From an uncultured Lachnospiraceae bacterium (GTDB taxonomy: Bacteria > Bacillota > Clostridia > Lachnospirales > Lachnospiraceae): 64,000 bases of DNA. Shown in pieces: positions 16,227-23,628 of this stretch. The position numbers and the translations under genes were made by a program. Position 1 is the stretch's first letter. Each line of letters begins with the position of its first letter. The stretch is taken from assembly GCA_910580195.1 (NCBI GenBank), contig CAJTWA010000011.1:1-64000 (forward strand), read 5' to 3'. A model generated the notes under the pieces. The model made no database searches. It was given only the letters and a program-made list of their open reading frames with translations, and had not been told where the DNA came from.

Positions 16227-16464
16227 AATGCAGCCGCAGGCATCTTAGGAAGAAGGCTTACTGCTTGGCGCTAAATTTTGTGGCAGCCATGGCAAGGCAG
16301 GTTTCCCGGATGGATGGGCTTGGAGCCTAGTGGAGCCCGCCCAATCTGGGGGACGCGGCATATATGTTTTTTGTGCCAAAAAGACTGAAAAATGGCCTAT
16401 TTTTTCAAGGGCAAATCGTGTAAAATAGAAACGTAACTATAAATGCAGAACAAAGGAGGACAAT

Positions 16465-17118
16465 ATGAAACTATTTATTGACACAGCCAACGTAGAAGAC
16501 ATCCGCAAAGCCAACGACATGGGCGTCATCTGCGGCGTAACCACCAACCCTTCCTTGATTGCAAAAGAAGGCAGGGACTTCAATGAGGTTATCAAGGAAA
16601 TCACCAGCATTGTGGACGGCCCAATCAGCGGCGAGGTAAAGGCAACCACCACGGACGCAGAAGGCATGATAAAAGAAGGCCGTGAAATCGCAGCCATCCA
16701 CCCCAACATGATTGTAAAAATCCCAATGACCGTAGAAGGCTTAAAGGCAGTGAAAGTACTGGCAGCCGAAGGTATCAAGACGAACGTAACCTTGATTTTC
16801 TCCGCAAACCAAGCGCTCCTTGCAGCACGGGCTGGGGCAACGTACGTATCCCCATTCTTAGGCCGCTTGGACGATATCAACCAGCCGGGCATCAGCTTAA
16901 TTGAAGACATCGTGACGATTTTTGAAAACTATGGCTTGGAAACAGAAATCATTGCAGCCAGCATCCGCAGCACCGTACATGTAAACGACTGCGCGCTTGC
17001 AGGGGCGGATATCGCAACCATCCCATACAGCGTCATTGAGCAGATGACAAAGCACCCCCTCACCGACCAAGGGATTGAGAAATTCCAGAAGGATTACAAA
17101 GCAGTTTTCGGTGAATAA
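16465..17118 (+). CDS. Transaldolase, small TalC/FSA-type
   Basis: A 217-residue class I aldolase of the short transaldolase/fructose-6-phosphate aldolase family. It begins MKLFIDTANVEDI, has CGVTTNPSLIAKEG, and the Schiff-base lysine in IVKIPMT (about K91), then TNVTLIFSANQA and SPFLGRLDDI. Such clostridial proteins act as transaldolase, linking sedoheptulose-7-phosphate and glyceraldehyde-3-phosphate. It starts 238 bases after araA with AAAGGAGG, and transketolase genes follow 21 bases later. The araA-tal spacer shows a possible -10 TAAAAT near 16420 but no gene. Confidence 0.88.
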   Translation: MKLFIDTANVEDIRKANDMGVICGVTTNPSLIAKEGRDFNEVIKEITSIVDGPISGEVKATTTDAEGMIKEGREIAAIHPNMIVKIPMTVEGLKAVKVLAAEGIKTNVTLIFSANQALLAARAGATYVSPFLGRLDDINQPGISLIEDIVTIFENYGLETEIIAASIRSTVHVNDCALAGADIATIPYSVIEQMTKHPLTDQGIEKFQKDYKAVFGE

Positions 17119-17139
17119 AAAAGTAAAGGAGAACGTTAC

Positions 17140-17979
17140 ATGGAAAACTTAGAACTTCAGAAAACAGCCAATGAAGTCAGGAAGGGCATTGTTACCGCTG
17201 TCCATGCAGCAAAGGCAGGGCATCCCGGCGGCTCCCTTTCCGCGGCAGATGTTTTCACTTACCTGTATTTTGAAGAAATGAACATAGACCCCAAAGACCC
17301 CAAAAAAGCAGACCGGGACCGCTTCGTCCTCTCTAAGGGGCACACTGCGCCGGGGCTTTACTCCACCTTGGCAAACCGCGGGTTCTTCCCGGTGGAGGAT
17401 TTAAAGACGCTGCGCCATATCGGCTCCCACCTGCAAGGCCATCCCTGCCTGCAGCACACCCCCGGCATTGATATGTCGAGCGGCTCCTTGGGGCAGGGCA
17501 TTTCCGCAGCTGTAGGCATGGCAATGTCCGCAAAGCTCAGCAATGACAGCTACCGGGTATACACCCTGCTGGGCGATGGGGAAATCCAAGAAGGGCAGGT
17601 CTGGGAGGCAGCTATGTTTGCCGGCCACCGGAAACTGGACAACCTTGTAGTGATTGTGGATAATAACGGCCTGCAGATTGACGGAAAAATAGACGATGTG
17701 TGCTCCCCCTACCCCATTGATGAGAAGCTGAAAGCATTTAATTTCCATGTTATCAACGTGGAAAATGGAAATGATTTCGACGCCCTTCGGGCAGCCTTTC
17801 AAGAAGCAAGGGAAACAAAGGGGATGCCGACGGCCCTTGTGCTGAAAACCGTCAAAGGGAAAGGCGTTTCCTATATGGAAAATCAGGCCGGATGGCACGG
17901 CAAAGCGCCGAATGACGAAGAATATGCCATTGCCATGGAAGAATTGGAGAAAGCAGGTGAAGCATTATGCCAGAAGTAA
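17140..17979 (+). CDS. Transketolase, N-terminal subunit
   Basis: A 279-residue thiamine-diphosphate-binding half of transketolase. Visible are HPGGSLSAADV, DRDRFVLSKGHTAPGLYS, GSLGQGISAAVGMA and the ThDP motif GDGEIQEGQVWEA ... VDNNGLQIDG. In many clostridia and archaea transketolase is split in two genes; the C-terminal half follows here with a 13-base overlap. Together they shuttle two-carbon units in the non-oxidative pentose phosphate pathway. AAAGGAGAACG precedes the ATG. Confidence 0.92.
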   Translation: MENLELQKTANEVRKGIVTAVHAAKAGHPGGSLSAADVFTYLYFEEMNIDPKDPKKADRDRFVLSKGHTAPGLYSTLANRGFFPVEDLKTLRHIGSHLQGHPCLQHTPGIDMSSGSLGQGISAAVGMAMSAKLSNDSYRVYTLLGDGEIQEGQVWEAAMFAGHRKLDNLVVIVDNNGLQIDGKIDDVCSPYPIDEKLKAFNFHVINVENGNDFDALRAAFQEARETKGMPTALVLKTVKGKGVSYMENQAGWHGKAPNDEEYAIAMEELEKAGEALCQK

Positions 17980-18908
17980 AGAAAATCGCAACGAGGGACA
18001 GCTACGGCAACGCATTGGCAGAGTTGGGAAGGGAACATGATAATCTGGTAGTTTTAGATGCAGACCTTGCCGCAGCCACCAAGACAGGGGTATTTAAAAA
18101 GGAATTCCCAGACCGCCATATTGACTGCGGGATTGCAGAGTGCAATATGATGGGCATTGCAGCAGGCATTGCAAGCACCGGGAAAGTGCCCTTCGCAAGC
18201 TCCTTCGCCATGTTTGCAGCAGGCAGGGCTTTCGAGCAGGTGCGCAATTCCATCGGATACCCCCACCTGAACGTGAAAATCGGCGCAACCCATGCCGGCA
18301 TTTCCGTTGGGGAAGACGGCGCAACCCACCAGTGCAACGAAGATATCGCATTGATGCGCACCATCCCGGGCATGACAATCATCAACCCGGCAGACGACGT
18401 AGAAGCCAAAGCAGCCGTACGGGCAGCATATGAGATGGAAGGCCCTGTATACTTAAGGTTCGGCCGCCTGGCAGTCCCAGTTATCAACGACCGCCCAGAC
18501 TACAAATTTGAAGTAGGCAAAGGCGTGTTGCTCCGGGAAGGGACAGACGTTACCATCGTGGCAACCGGACTGTGCGTAGGCGCGTCCTTAGAAGCCGCAG
18601 AGAAATTGGCAGCCGAAGGCATCAGCGCAGAAGTCATCAATATCCACACCATCAAGCCCCTTGACACGGAACTTATCGTAAACTCCGCAAAGAAAACCGG
18701 AAAAGTCGTTACCGCAGAAGAACATTCCGTTATCGGCGGCCTAGGGAGCGCAGTATGCGACTGCCTCTGCGAAAACGCCCCCACCCCGGTATGCAAAATC
18801 GGCGTATACGACGTATTCGGCGAGTCCGGCCCAGCCGCAAAGTTGCTGGAAAAATACGGCCTCGACGCACAGGGCATTTATGAAAAAGTAAAAGGCTTTG
18901 TAAAATAA
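17967..18908 (+). CDS. Transketolase, C-terminal subunit
   Basis: A 313-residue second half of split transketolase: pyrimidine-binding domain (VVLDADLAAATKTG, CGIAECNMMGIAAGIA, MFAAGRAFEQVRN, ATHAGISVGEDGATHQ) followed by the C-terminal domain (VTIVATGLCVGASLEAAE, AEEHSVIGGLGSAV). The conserved Glu of IAECN activates the cofactor bound by the N-terminal partner. The start lies inside the end of the partner gene, after AAAGCAGGTGAAGC, which implies coupled translation and equal amounts of the two subunits. Confidence 0.92.
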   Translation: MPEVKKIATRDSYGNALAELGREHDNLVVLDADLAAATKTGVFKKEFPDRHIDCGIAECNMMGIAAGIASTGKVPFASSFAMFAAGRAFEQVRNSIGYPHLNVKIGATHAGISVGEDGATHQCNEDIALMRTIPGMTIINPADDVEAKAAVRAAYEMEGPVYLRFGRLAVPVINDRPDYKFEVGKGVLLREGTDVTIVATGLCVGASLEAAEKLAAEGISAEVINIHTIKPLDTELIVNSAKKTGKVVTAEEHSVIGGLGSAVCDCLCENAPTPVCKIGVYDVFGESGPAAKLLEKYGLDAQGIYEKVKGFVK

Positions 18909-19008
18909 GCAGATGCTTCTGGCTTTCTGCAATGTGGGAAGGGTATAGATACTTTTCACTGCAAATGCAGCATGGGAAAAAGCGGATATCTAATAGCTAG
19001 GCAGCATC

Positions 19009-19074
19009 CTCCGTGCCAGTATGATGAACAATCTGTTACATTTTTAGAATTACACTTTTTATGCTGGCACGGAG
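19009..19074. repeat. Inverted repeat after transketolase genes
   Basis: CTCCGTGCCAG at 19009-19019 pairs perfectly with CTGGCACGGAG at 19064-19074; the loop is 44 bases and A+T-rich. Outer segments AAAAAGCGGA (about 18977) and TCCGCTTTTA (about 19076) also pair. It may end the transketolase transcript, since the outer right arm contains TTTT, or it may be another palindromic element. The 617-base gap to araB holds this and the next repeat. Confidence 0.6.
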
Positions 19075-19130
19075 TTCCGCTTTTATAAAGCAGTTACATA
19101 CTATGTACAAGTTGTTTCCCAGTACACAGG

Positions 19131-19466
19131 CAATTTGGGGCAGCCCTCCCTCTAAGCAAACGGTTCATGGGCGTCCTTAGCGGAGGCGAAATCCACTGCT
19201 TACGTAGACTTAGGGATGAAGGCTTTCCTGAAATCCCGAGGAACTGGCCGCAAATAGCTTTGCCAGATTGCGCTGGATATCCCTCCAGTTGCACAAGGCA
19301 AAAAACGGAGGTATAACGGGTTATATTGAGTATTTTTGCCCTGTGCAACTGGAGGGATAGGCAAGCAAGGTGGTAAAGCTATTTGTGGTTAGTTCCGTGG
19401 TCGGAGTTAGCAGTTAGTTCGCCGGAGCGTTGCCCAGTTTGTGTGAGGGAGGGCTGCCCCAAATTG
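19131..19466 (+). repeat. Family-1 palindromic element, copy 4, long form
   Basis: A 336-base element with outer arms complementary over 22 bases (CAATTTGGGGCAGCC... with ...GGCTGCCCCAAATTG). The centre carries an extra segment of about 175 bases that is itself a long hairpin: ATCCCTCCAGTTGCACA... pairs with ...TGTGCAACTGGAGGGAT over about 25 of 26 bases, and GCAAATAGCTTTGCC with GGTAAAGCTATTTGT outside it. It ends 43 bases before the araB ribosome binding site and so would be part of its leader if transcribed from upstream. Confidence 0.85.
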
Positions 19467-19525
19467 CCGTCCGTCCCCAAAGAGTCCACTATATTTACCA
19501 TAAAGAATTGGAGGGTTTTTACACT

Positions 19526-21127
19526 ATGGAAAGAGAACAAATTATCAAAGACATCCAAACCGGCTCCACCGCACTCGGCATCGAGTTCGGCTCCACCAGA
19601 ATCAAAGCAGTGCTGGTAGGCAGCGACAACACCCCAATTGCCTCCGGCGCCCATGACTGGGAAAACCAATATGAAAACCATATCTGGACCTATAGCCTAG
19701 ACGCCATCTGGAAAGGCCTTCAGGACTGCTACCAGAAAATGTCCGAGGACGTAAAGAGCCAGTATGGCATCCCTGTGGAAACCATCGGCGCAGTAGGTTT
19801 CAGCGCCATGATGCACGGCTATATGGCATTTGATAAAAATGGGGAGCTTCTGGTGCCATTCCGCACATGGAGGAATACCATCACAGAAGAAGCATCCAAA
19901 AAGCTGACGGAAGTATTCCAATACAACATCCCTCAGCGCTGGAGCATCGCCCATCTGTACCAAGCAATCTTAAATAAAGAAGAACATGTAAGTTCCATTG
20001 CATATTTCACCACCCTTGCAGGTTATGTCCACTGGAAACTGACCGGCCATCAGGAATTAGGCGTAGGCGAAGCCTCCGGCATGTTCCCCATTGACATTGA
20101 AACAGGGGATTTTGACAAGAGAATGATAGCGCAGTTCAATGAACTGGTTGCTCCGGAAAACCTCCCATGGAACTTAGAGGACATTATCCCCAAGGTGCTG
20201 ACTGCCGGGGAAGGGGCAGGCACATTGACGGAAGAAGGGGCAAAGCTTCTGGACGTATCCGGCACTTTAAAAGCTGGGATTCCCGTATGCCCGCCGGAAG
20301 GGGACGCTGGGACTGGCATGGTAGCAACCAAGAGCGTAGCGCAAAGGACAGGGAATGTTTCCGCTGGGACCTCCGTATTTGCCATGGCAGTCTTGGAAAA
20401 GAACCTTGAGAAAGTGCATCCGGAAATCGATATGGTGACAACGCCGGACGGCAGCCTAGTAGCCATGGTGCACTGCAATAACTGTACATCCGACTTAAAT
20501 GCATGGGTAAGCCTTTTCAAAGAATTTGCAGAAAGTTTCGGCGTAGAAGCAGATATGGCAAAGCTGTTTTCCGTATTGTACAATAAGGCCTTGGAAGGGG
20601 ACGCAGACTGCGGCGGGCTGCTGGCATATAATTATTTCTCCGGGGAGCATATTACAGGCTTCGAGGAAGGCCGCCCCCTGTTTGTGCGCACGCCGGACAG
20701 CAAATTTAACCTTGCTAACTTCATGCGCGTACACTTGTTTACCTCCCTTGGGGCGTTGAAAACAGGCCTTGATATCCTCCTGAAAGAAGAAGGCGTCAAG
20801 CTGGATGAGCTGATGGGCCATGGCGGGCTCTTTAAGACAAAGGGCGTAGGCCAGAAGGTAATGGCTGCAGCAGTCAACACGCCGGTTTCCGTCATGGAAA
20901 CAGCCGGGGAAGGCGGCGCATGGGGCATCGCGTTGTTAGCTTCTTATATGAAGAATAAGGCAGAAGGGGAAACCTTGTCCCAGTATCTGGAGGAAAAAGT
21001 ATTTTCCGGCCAGAAGAGCACAACCGTAAAGCCGGATGCAAAAGACGTGGAAGGGTTTGACGAATTTATCAGACGCTACAGCACAGGGCTCCCCATTGAG
21101 CGTGCAGCCGTAGATTTCTTAAAATAG
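19526..21127 (+). CDS. araB: FGGY-family kinase, L-ribulokinase
   Basis: A 533-residue sugar kinase of the FGGY family. The N-terminal actin-like domain opens with TALGIEFGSTRIKAVLVG; the central region has GAVGFSAMMHGYMAF and FRTWRNT. The C-terminal ATPase domain shows GTGMVATKSVAQRTGNVSAGTS and GHGGLFKTKGVGQKVMAAA. Position between araA/transketolase and araD supports phosphorylation of L-ribulose. It is not the classical E. coli AraB sequence type but the kind found in clostridia. ATG at 19526 follows TTGGAGGG; the longer frame from 19430 reads through the repeat element and is rejected. Confidence 0.85.
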   Translation: MEREQIIKDIQTGSTALGIEFGSTRIKAVLVGSDNTPIASGAHDWENQYENHIWTYSLDAIWKGLQDCYQKMSEDVKSQYGIPVETIGAVGFSAMMHGYMAFDKNGELLVPFRTWRNTITEEASKKLTEVFQYNIPQRWSIAHLYQAILNKEEHVSSIAYFTTLAGYVHWKLTGHQELGVGEASGMFPIDIETGDFDKRMIAQFNELVAPENLPWNLEDIIPKVLTAGEGAGTLTEEGAKLLDVSGTLKAGIPVCPPEGDAGTGMVATKSVAQRTGNVSAGTSVFAMAVLEKNLEKVHPEIDMVTTPDGSLVAMVHCNNCTSDLNAWVSLFKEFAESFGVEADMAKLFSVLYNKALEGDADCGGLLAYNYFSGEHITGFEEGRPLFVRTPDSKFNLANFMRVHLFTSLGALKTGLDILLKEEGVKLDELMGHGGLFKTKGVGQKVMAAAVNTPVSVMETAGEGGAWGIALLASYMKNKAEGETLSQYLEEKVFSGQKSTTVKPDAKDVEGFDEFIRRYSTGLPIERAAVDFLK

Positions 21128-21204
21128 AAAAGGAGATACTGTGAAAAATAATATTTTTCATTATTATGTGTGCCTGAGCAGGACGAAAGGAATGGGTGAT
21201 TATC

Positions 21205-21906
21205 GTGTTAGAAGAACTGAAAAAAGCAGTATATGAAGCAAATATGGATTTGCCCCGGTACGGGCTTGTAACGTTTACCTGGGGAAATGTCAGCGGCATT
21301 GACCGGGAACAGGGCTTATTTGTCATTAAGCCAAGCGGCGTGGATTATGAAAAGCTGTCGCCGGAGGATATGGTAGTCATGGACTTAAACGGCAATAAGG
21401 TGGAAGGGAAGCTAAACCCCTCCTCCGACACCGCTACCCATGTGGAGCTCTACAAGGCCTTCCCGGAAATCGGCGGGATTGTCCACACCCATTCTTCCTA
21501 TGCCACAAGCTGGGCACAGGCAGGGCGCAGCATCCCCTGCTATGGGACAACACATGCAGATTACATGTATGGGGAAATCCCCTGCCTGCGCTGCCTGACA
21601 AAAGAGGAAATTGACGGCGCATACGAAGAGAACACGGGGCACCTGATTGTGGACGCTTACCAGAAGATGGGGAAAGACGTGATGGCAGTCCCGGCAGTGC
21701 TCTGCAAGAACCATGGCCCCTTCGCATGGGGCAAGGACGCCCACGAAGCCGTGCACAATGCAGTGGTGCTTGAGGAAGTGGCAAAGATGGCATACCGGGC
21801 AGAAACCATCAATCCCCGTATCCAGCCTGCGCCGCAGGAACTGCAGGATAAGCATTATTACCGGAAACATGGGGCAAATGCTTATTATGGGCAGACAATA
21901 GAATAA
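21205..21906 (+). CDS. araD: L-ribulose-5-phosphate 4-epimerase
   Basis: A 233-residue class II aldolase/epimerase converting L-ribulose-5-phosphate to D-xylulose-5-phosphate, the step that joins arabinose to the pentose phosphate pathway. Signatures are LVTFTWGNVSGIDRE, VIKPSGVDYEKL, the zinc ligands in GGIVHTHSSYATSWAQ, and the later His in LCKNHGPFAWG. Start set at the GTG at 21205, eight bases after AATGGG of an extended Shine-Dalgarno region (GGGTGATTATC); GTG at 21196 is too close to it. Last gene of the arabinose set, followed by a hairpin. Confidence 0.92.
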   Translation: MLEELKKAVYEANMDLPRYGLVTFTWGNVSGIDREQGLFVIKPSGVDYEKLSPEDMVVMDLNGNKVEGKLNPSSDTATHVELYKAFPEIGGIVHTHSSYATSWAQAGRSIPCYGTTHADYMYGEIPCLRCLTKEEIDGAYEENTGHLIVDAYQKMGKDVMAVPAVLCKNHGPFAWGKDAHEAVHNAVVLEEVAKMAYRAETINPRIQPAPQELQDKHYYRKHGANAYYGQTIE

Positions 21907-21926
21907 GATGTGGAAATAGCCATATG

Positions 21927-21951
21927 GCCTGCGCTTATCAAAGGCGCAGGC
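21927..21951 (+). terminator. Hairpin after araD
   Basis: GCCTGCGC and GCGCAGGC form an 8-bp GC-rich stem 20 bases past the araD stop. The sequence after it is only weakly T-rich, so termination may be partial or factor-assisted. Confidence 0.55.
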
Positions 21952-22032
21952 TATAAGAAATTAATATGGAGGTATAGGGGCTTCACATTATATTATAATA
22001 ATAGAAAGAAGCGCTGTTTGATTTAAAAAATG

Positions 22033-22060
22033 TTGACAAATTGGCAAATATGGGTATATC
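22033..22060 (+). promoter_or_regulatory. Promoter before the FRG cassette
   Basis: TTGACA at 22033-22038 and TATATC at 22055-22060, spacer 16 bases. The neighbourhood becomes strongly A+T-rich here, marking the start of a compositionally distinct segment that runs to about 25.9 kb. Confidence 0.5.
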
Positions 22061-22126
22061 ATGTAATGTATAACATTCTTTATTTGCTATATTGAGGGAT
22101 GTAATTAAGGAGGAAAGGGGCAGTAT

Positions 22127-22339
22127 TTGTTTATGGAGAACTTAGAAGTTACACATACTCCAGCTGAAGTAAATAATTTGGAAACTCTGTTGAAGTCGCT
22201 AAAGGCAGAACGTGACAGGCCTTGCCACAATAGTTTTCTGGATTTACATGAACAGGAGTTTATGGATGAACAGACCTACAGCAGCTTACAGTTCGATGAG
22301 AACGGATATGTGGCTAATTTAATAGATGACTCCTTGTAA
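22127..22339 (+). CDS. Small acidic protein at head of FRG cassette
   Basis: A 68-70-residue acidic protein with no recognised family. AAGGAGG at 22107-22113 suggests either TTG at 22127 or ATG at 22133 as start. It has no membrane segment or zinc motif. It ends NLIDDSL, and its stop codon lies in the loop of an intrinsic terminator. The unit of promoter, short ORF and terminator just before two large genes could be an antitoxin or immunity-type small partner, or an attenuating leader ORF. Function unknown. Confidence 0.5.
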   Translation: MFMENLEVTHTPAEVNNLETLLKSLKAERDRPCHNSFLDLHEQEFMDEQTYSSLQFDENGYVANLIDDSL

Positions 22340-22353
22340 AAGGGGTCATTTTT
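22328..22353 (+). terminator. Terminator with the stop codon in its tetraloop
   Basis: GACTCCTT and AAGGGGTC form an 8-bp stem (one G-T pair) around loop GTAA, followed by ATTTTT. The TAA of the loop is the stop codon of the small ORF, so a ribosome finishing that ORF would cover the stem and could prevent termination. It sits 44 bases before the next gene. Confidence 0.7.
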
Positions 22354-22396
22354 GATTTATAGCCTATAAGAAATTCGGTACGAAGGGGAAAAAGAT

Positions 22397-23626
22397 ATGA
22401 ATAAGGATATAGGGTGGGTTGTATCATTATGGATAGATACAACGCAAGAACCGTTGAATGGGAGAGAAGAGTTTCCGTATTTATCCTGGTCGCCTTATGA
22501 CAGGGTAACAATAACAGAAGTTGATAAATTCTCCCGATTTTTTGAAACAGAAGATGTTGGATCTTGGAATGGGACAGTTCAGCGTTTACATTTAATTCCA
22601 TTACAAAATGGTTTTAATTGGAAACTAGGTAGTTCTAGCCTAATTGATGTGCCGGGGATGGATGAAAATAAGTATGGGATATATGGTATTGTAACAGCAA
22701 GGCTGAAAAAGCGTGTTTGTGATATCAGGGATTTAGAAAGCAAAGCCTGCCAAAAAATTTCACAGGCTTTAGAAGGGCGGGAAGTCATATGGCAGGGATT
22801 CCATTCATTAGGGGCAGAGGATTTTGTGGGGATTTTTTTAGCTGACACAATCAAAAGCCTTTCAGGGGCGATAGGAACGCTTCGCCAAATGTCCATGGAA
22901 CAAGATTGGAGAAAAGAAGAATTATTTGGTTCTATTTGTTCTTTCTGCGGGCTGAACAATCCGAACTTTTTGGGAGAGCCAGAGGCAGACTTGATTGTTA
23001 GGCTTAATATGAAATCCAGTGAGCTTAAGGATAACGCTTATGATGATCTGCAAACCGTTCTGCGTAATAAATTCAAGGCAGCATACAAGGATATTGCTAT
23101 AAATCAATTAATGCTCGGGAAGGGATGTATTCAGGTTGAGATACCAAACCATCCGGCAGCCTTATCCTGTTTTGATAATTCGGATGATGGTATTTTTAAT
23201 GGGGTTTCTTCGTTCTATAAAAAATATGTTGCCAGCAGCCGTACTTACTGGTCTTTAAAAGAAGAAAATGGAATTGATCCTGATTTGGTTACGGTTGGCA
23301 TGGTAGAAATTAAGGAAGATCATGCGGCTGAAGCAGCCCAGATGGATGGGATAAAAATTCCGCCTGTATCTAGATTTATATGGAAAGAATATGAAAGGAT
23401 GATAAATGCTAAGAACTGTTTATGGTGGAAACCAATACTTCAGCGGCAATATAAGGCTTATGCAGATTTTGTTGAAAATTATATAAAGCAAGGGGAGCAT
23501 GAGGAATTGTGTTCGCTGAATAATAAAGTACAGACCGTTTTGCTCCATATTAATCAGGCAACTGCCCCGATTTATGAAATTCCTTACCATAATTATTTTA
23601 TTCTGGGTCATATAGTGATATTTTAA
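22397..23626 (+). CDS. Unknown protein of the FRG cassette
   Basis: A 409-residue soluble protein with no family I can name. It alternates short beta-like and helical stretches (DIGWVVSLWIDTTQE, KYGIYGIVTARLKK, GAEDFVGIFLADTIKSL, DLIVRLNMKSSELKDNAYDD). This vaguely recalls a cyclase-type alpha/beta fold, but no GGDEF or metal motif is present. Composition is A+T-rich like the next gene. It stops 2 bases before the next start codon, so the two are translationally coupled, or were once a single ORF (adding one base near 23621 would fuse them). GGGGAAAAAG precedes its ATG. Confidence 0.6.
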   Translation: MNKDIGWVVSLWIDTTQEPLNGREEFPYLSWSPYDRVTITEVDKFSRFFETEDVGSWNGTVQRLHLIPLQNGFNWKLGSSSLIDVPGMDENKYGIYGIVTARLKKRVCDIRDLESKACQKISQALEGREVIWQGFHSLGAEDFVGIFLADTIKSLSGAIGTLRQMSMEQDWRKEELFGSICSFCGLNNPNFLGEPEADLIVRLNMKSSELKDNAYDDLQTVLRNKFKAAYKDIAINQLMLGKGCIQVEIPNHPAALSCFDNSDDGIFNGVSSFYKKYVASSRTYWSLKEENGIDPDLVTVGMVEIKEDHAAEAAQMDGIKIPPVSRFIWKEYERMINAKNCLWWKPILQRQYKAYADFVENYIKQGEHEELCSLNNKVQTVLLHINQATAPIYEIPYHNYFILGHIVIF

Positions 23627-23628
23627 GG

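Noticed and set aside
22397..23626. GGDEF or nucleotide-cyclase domain in the 409-residue protein
   Set aside because: Only a loose alpha/beta pattern and GAEDF; no GGDEF, metal or nucleotide motif can be pointed to.
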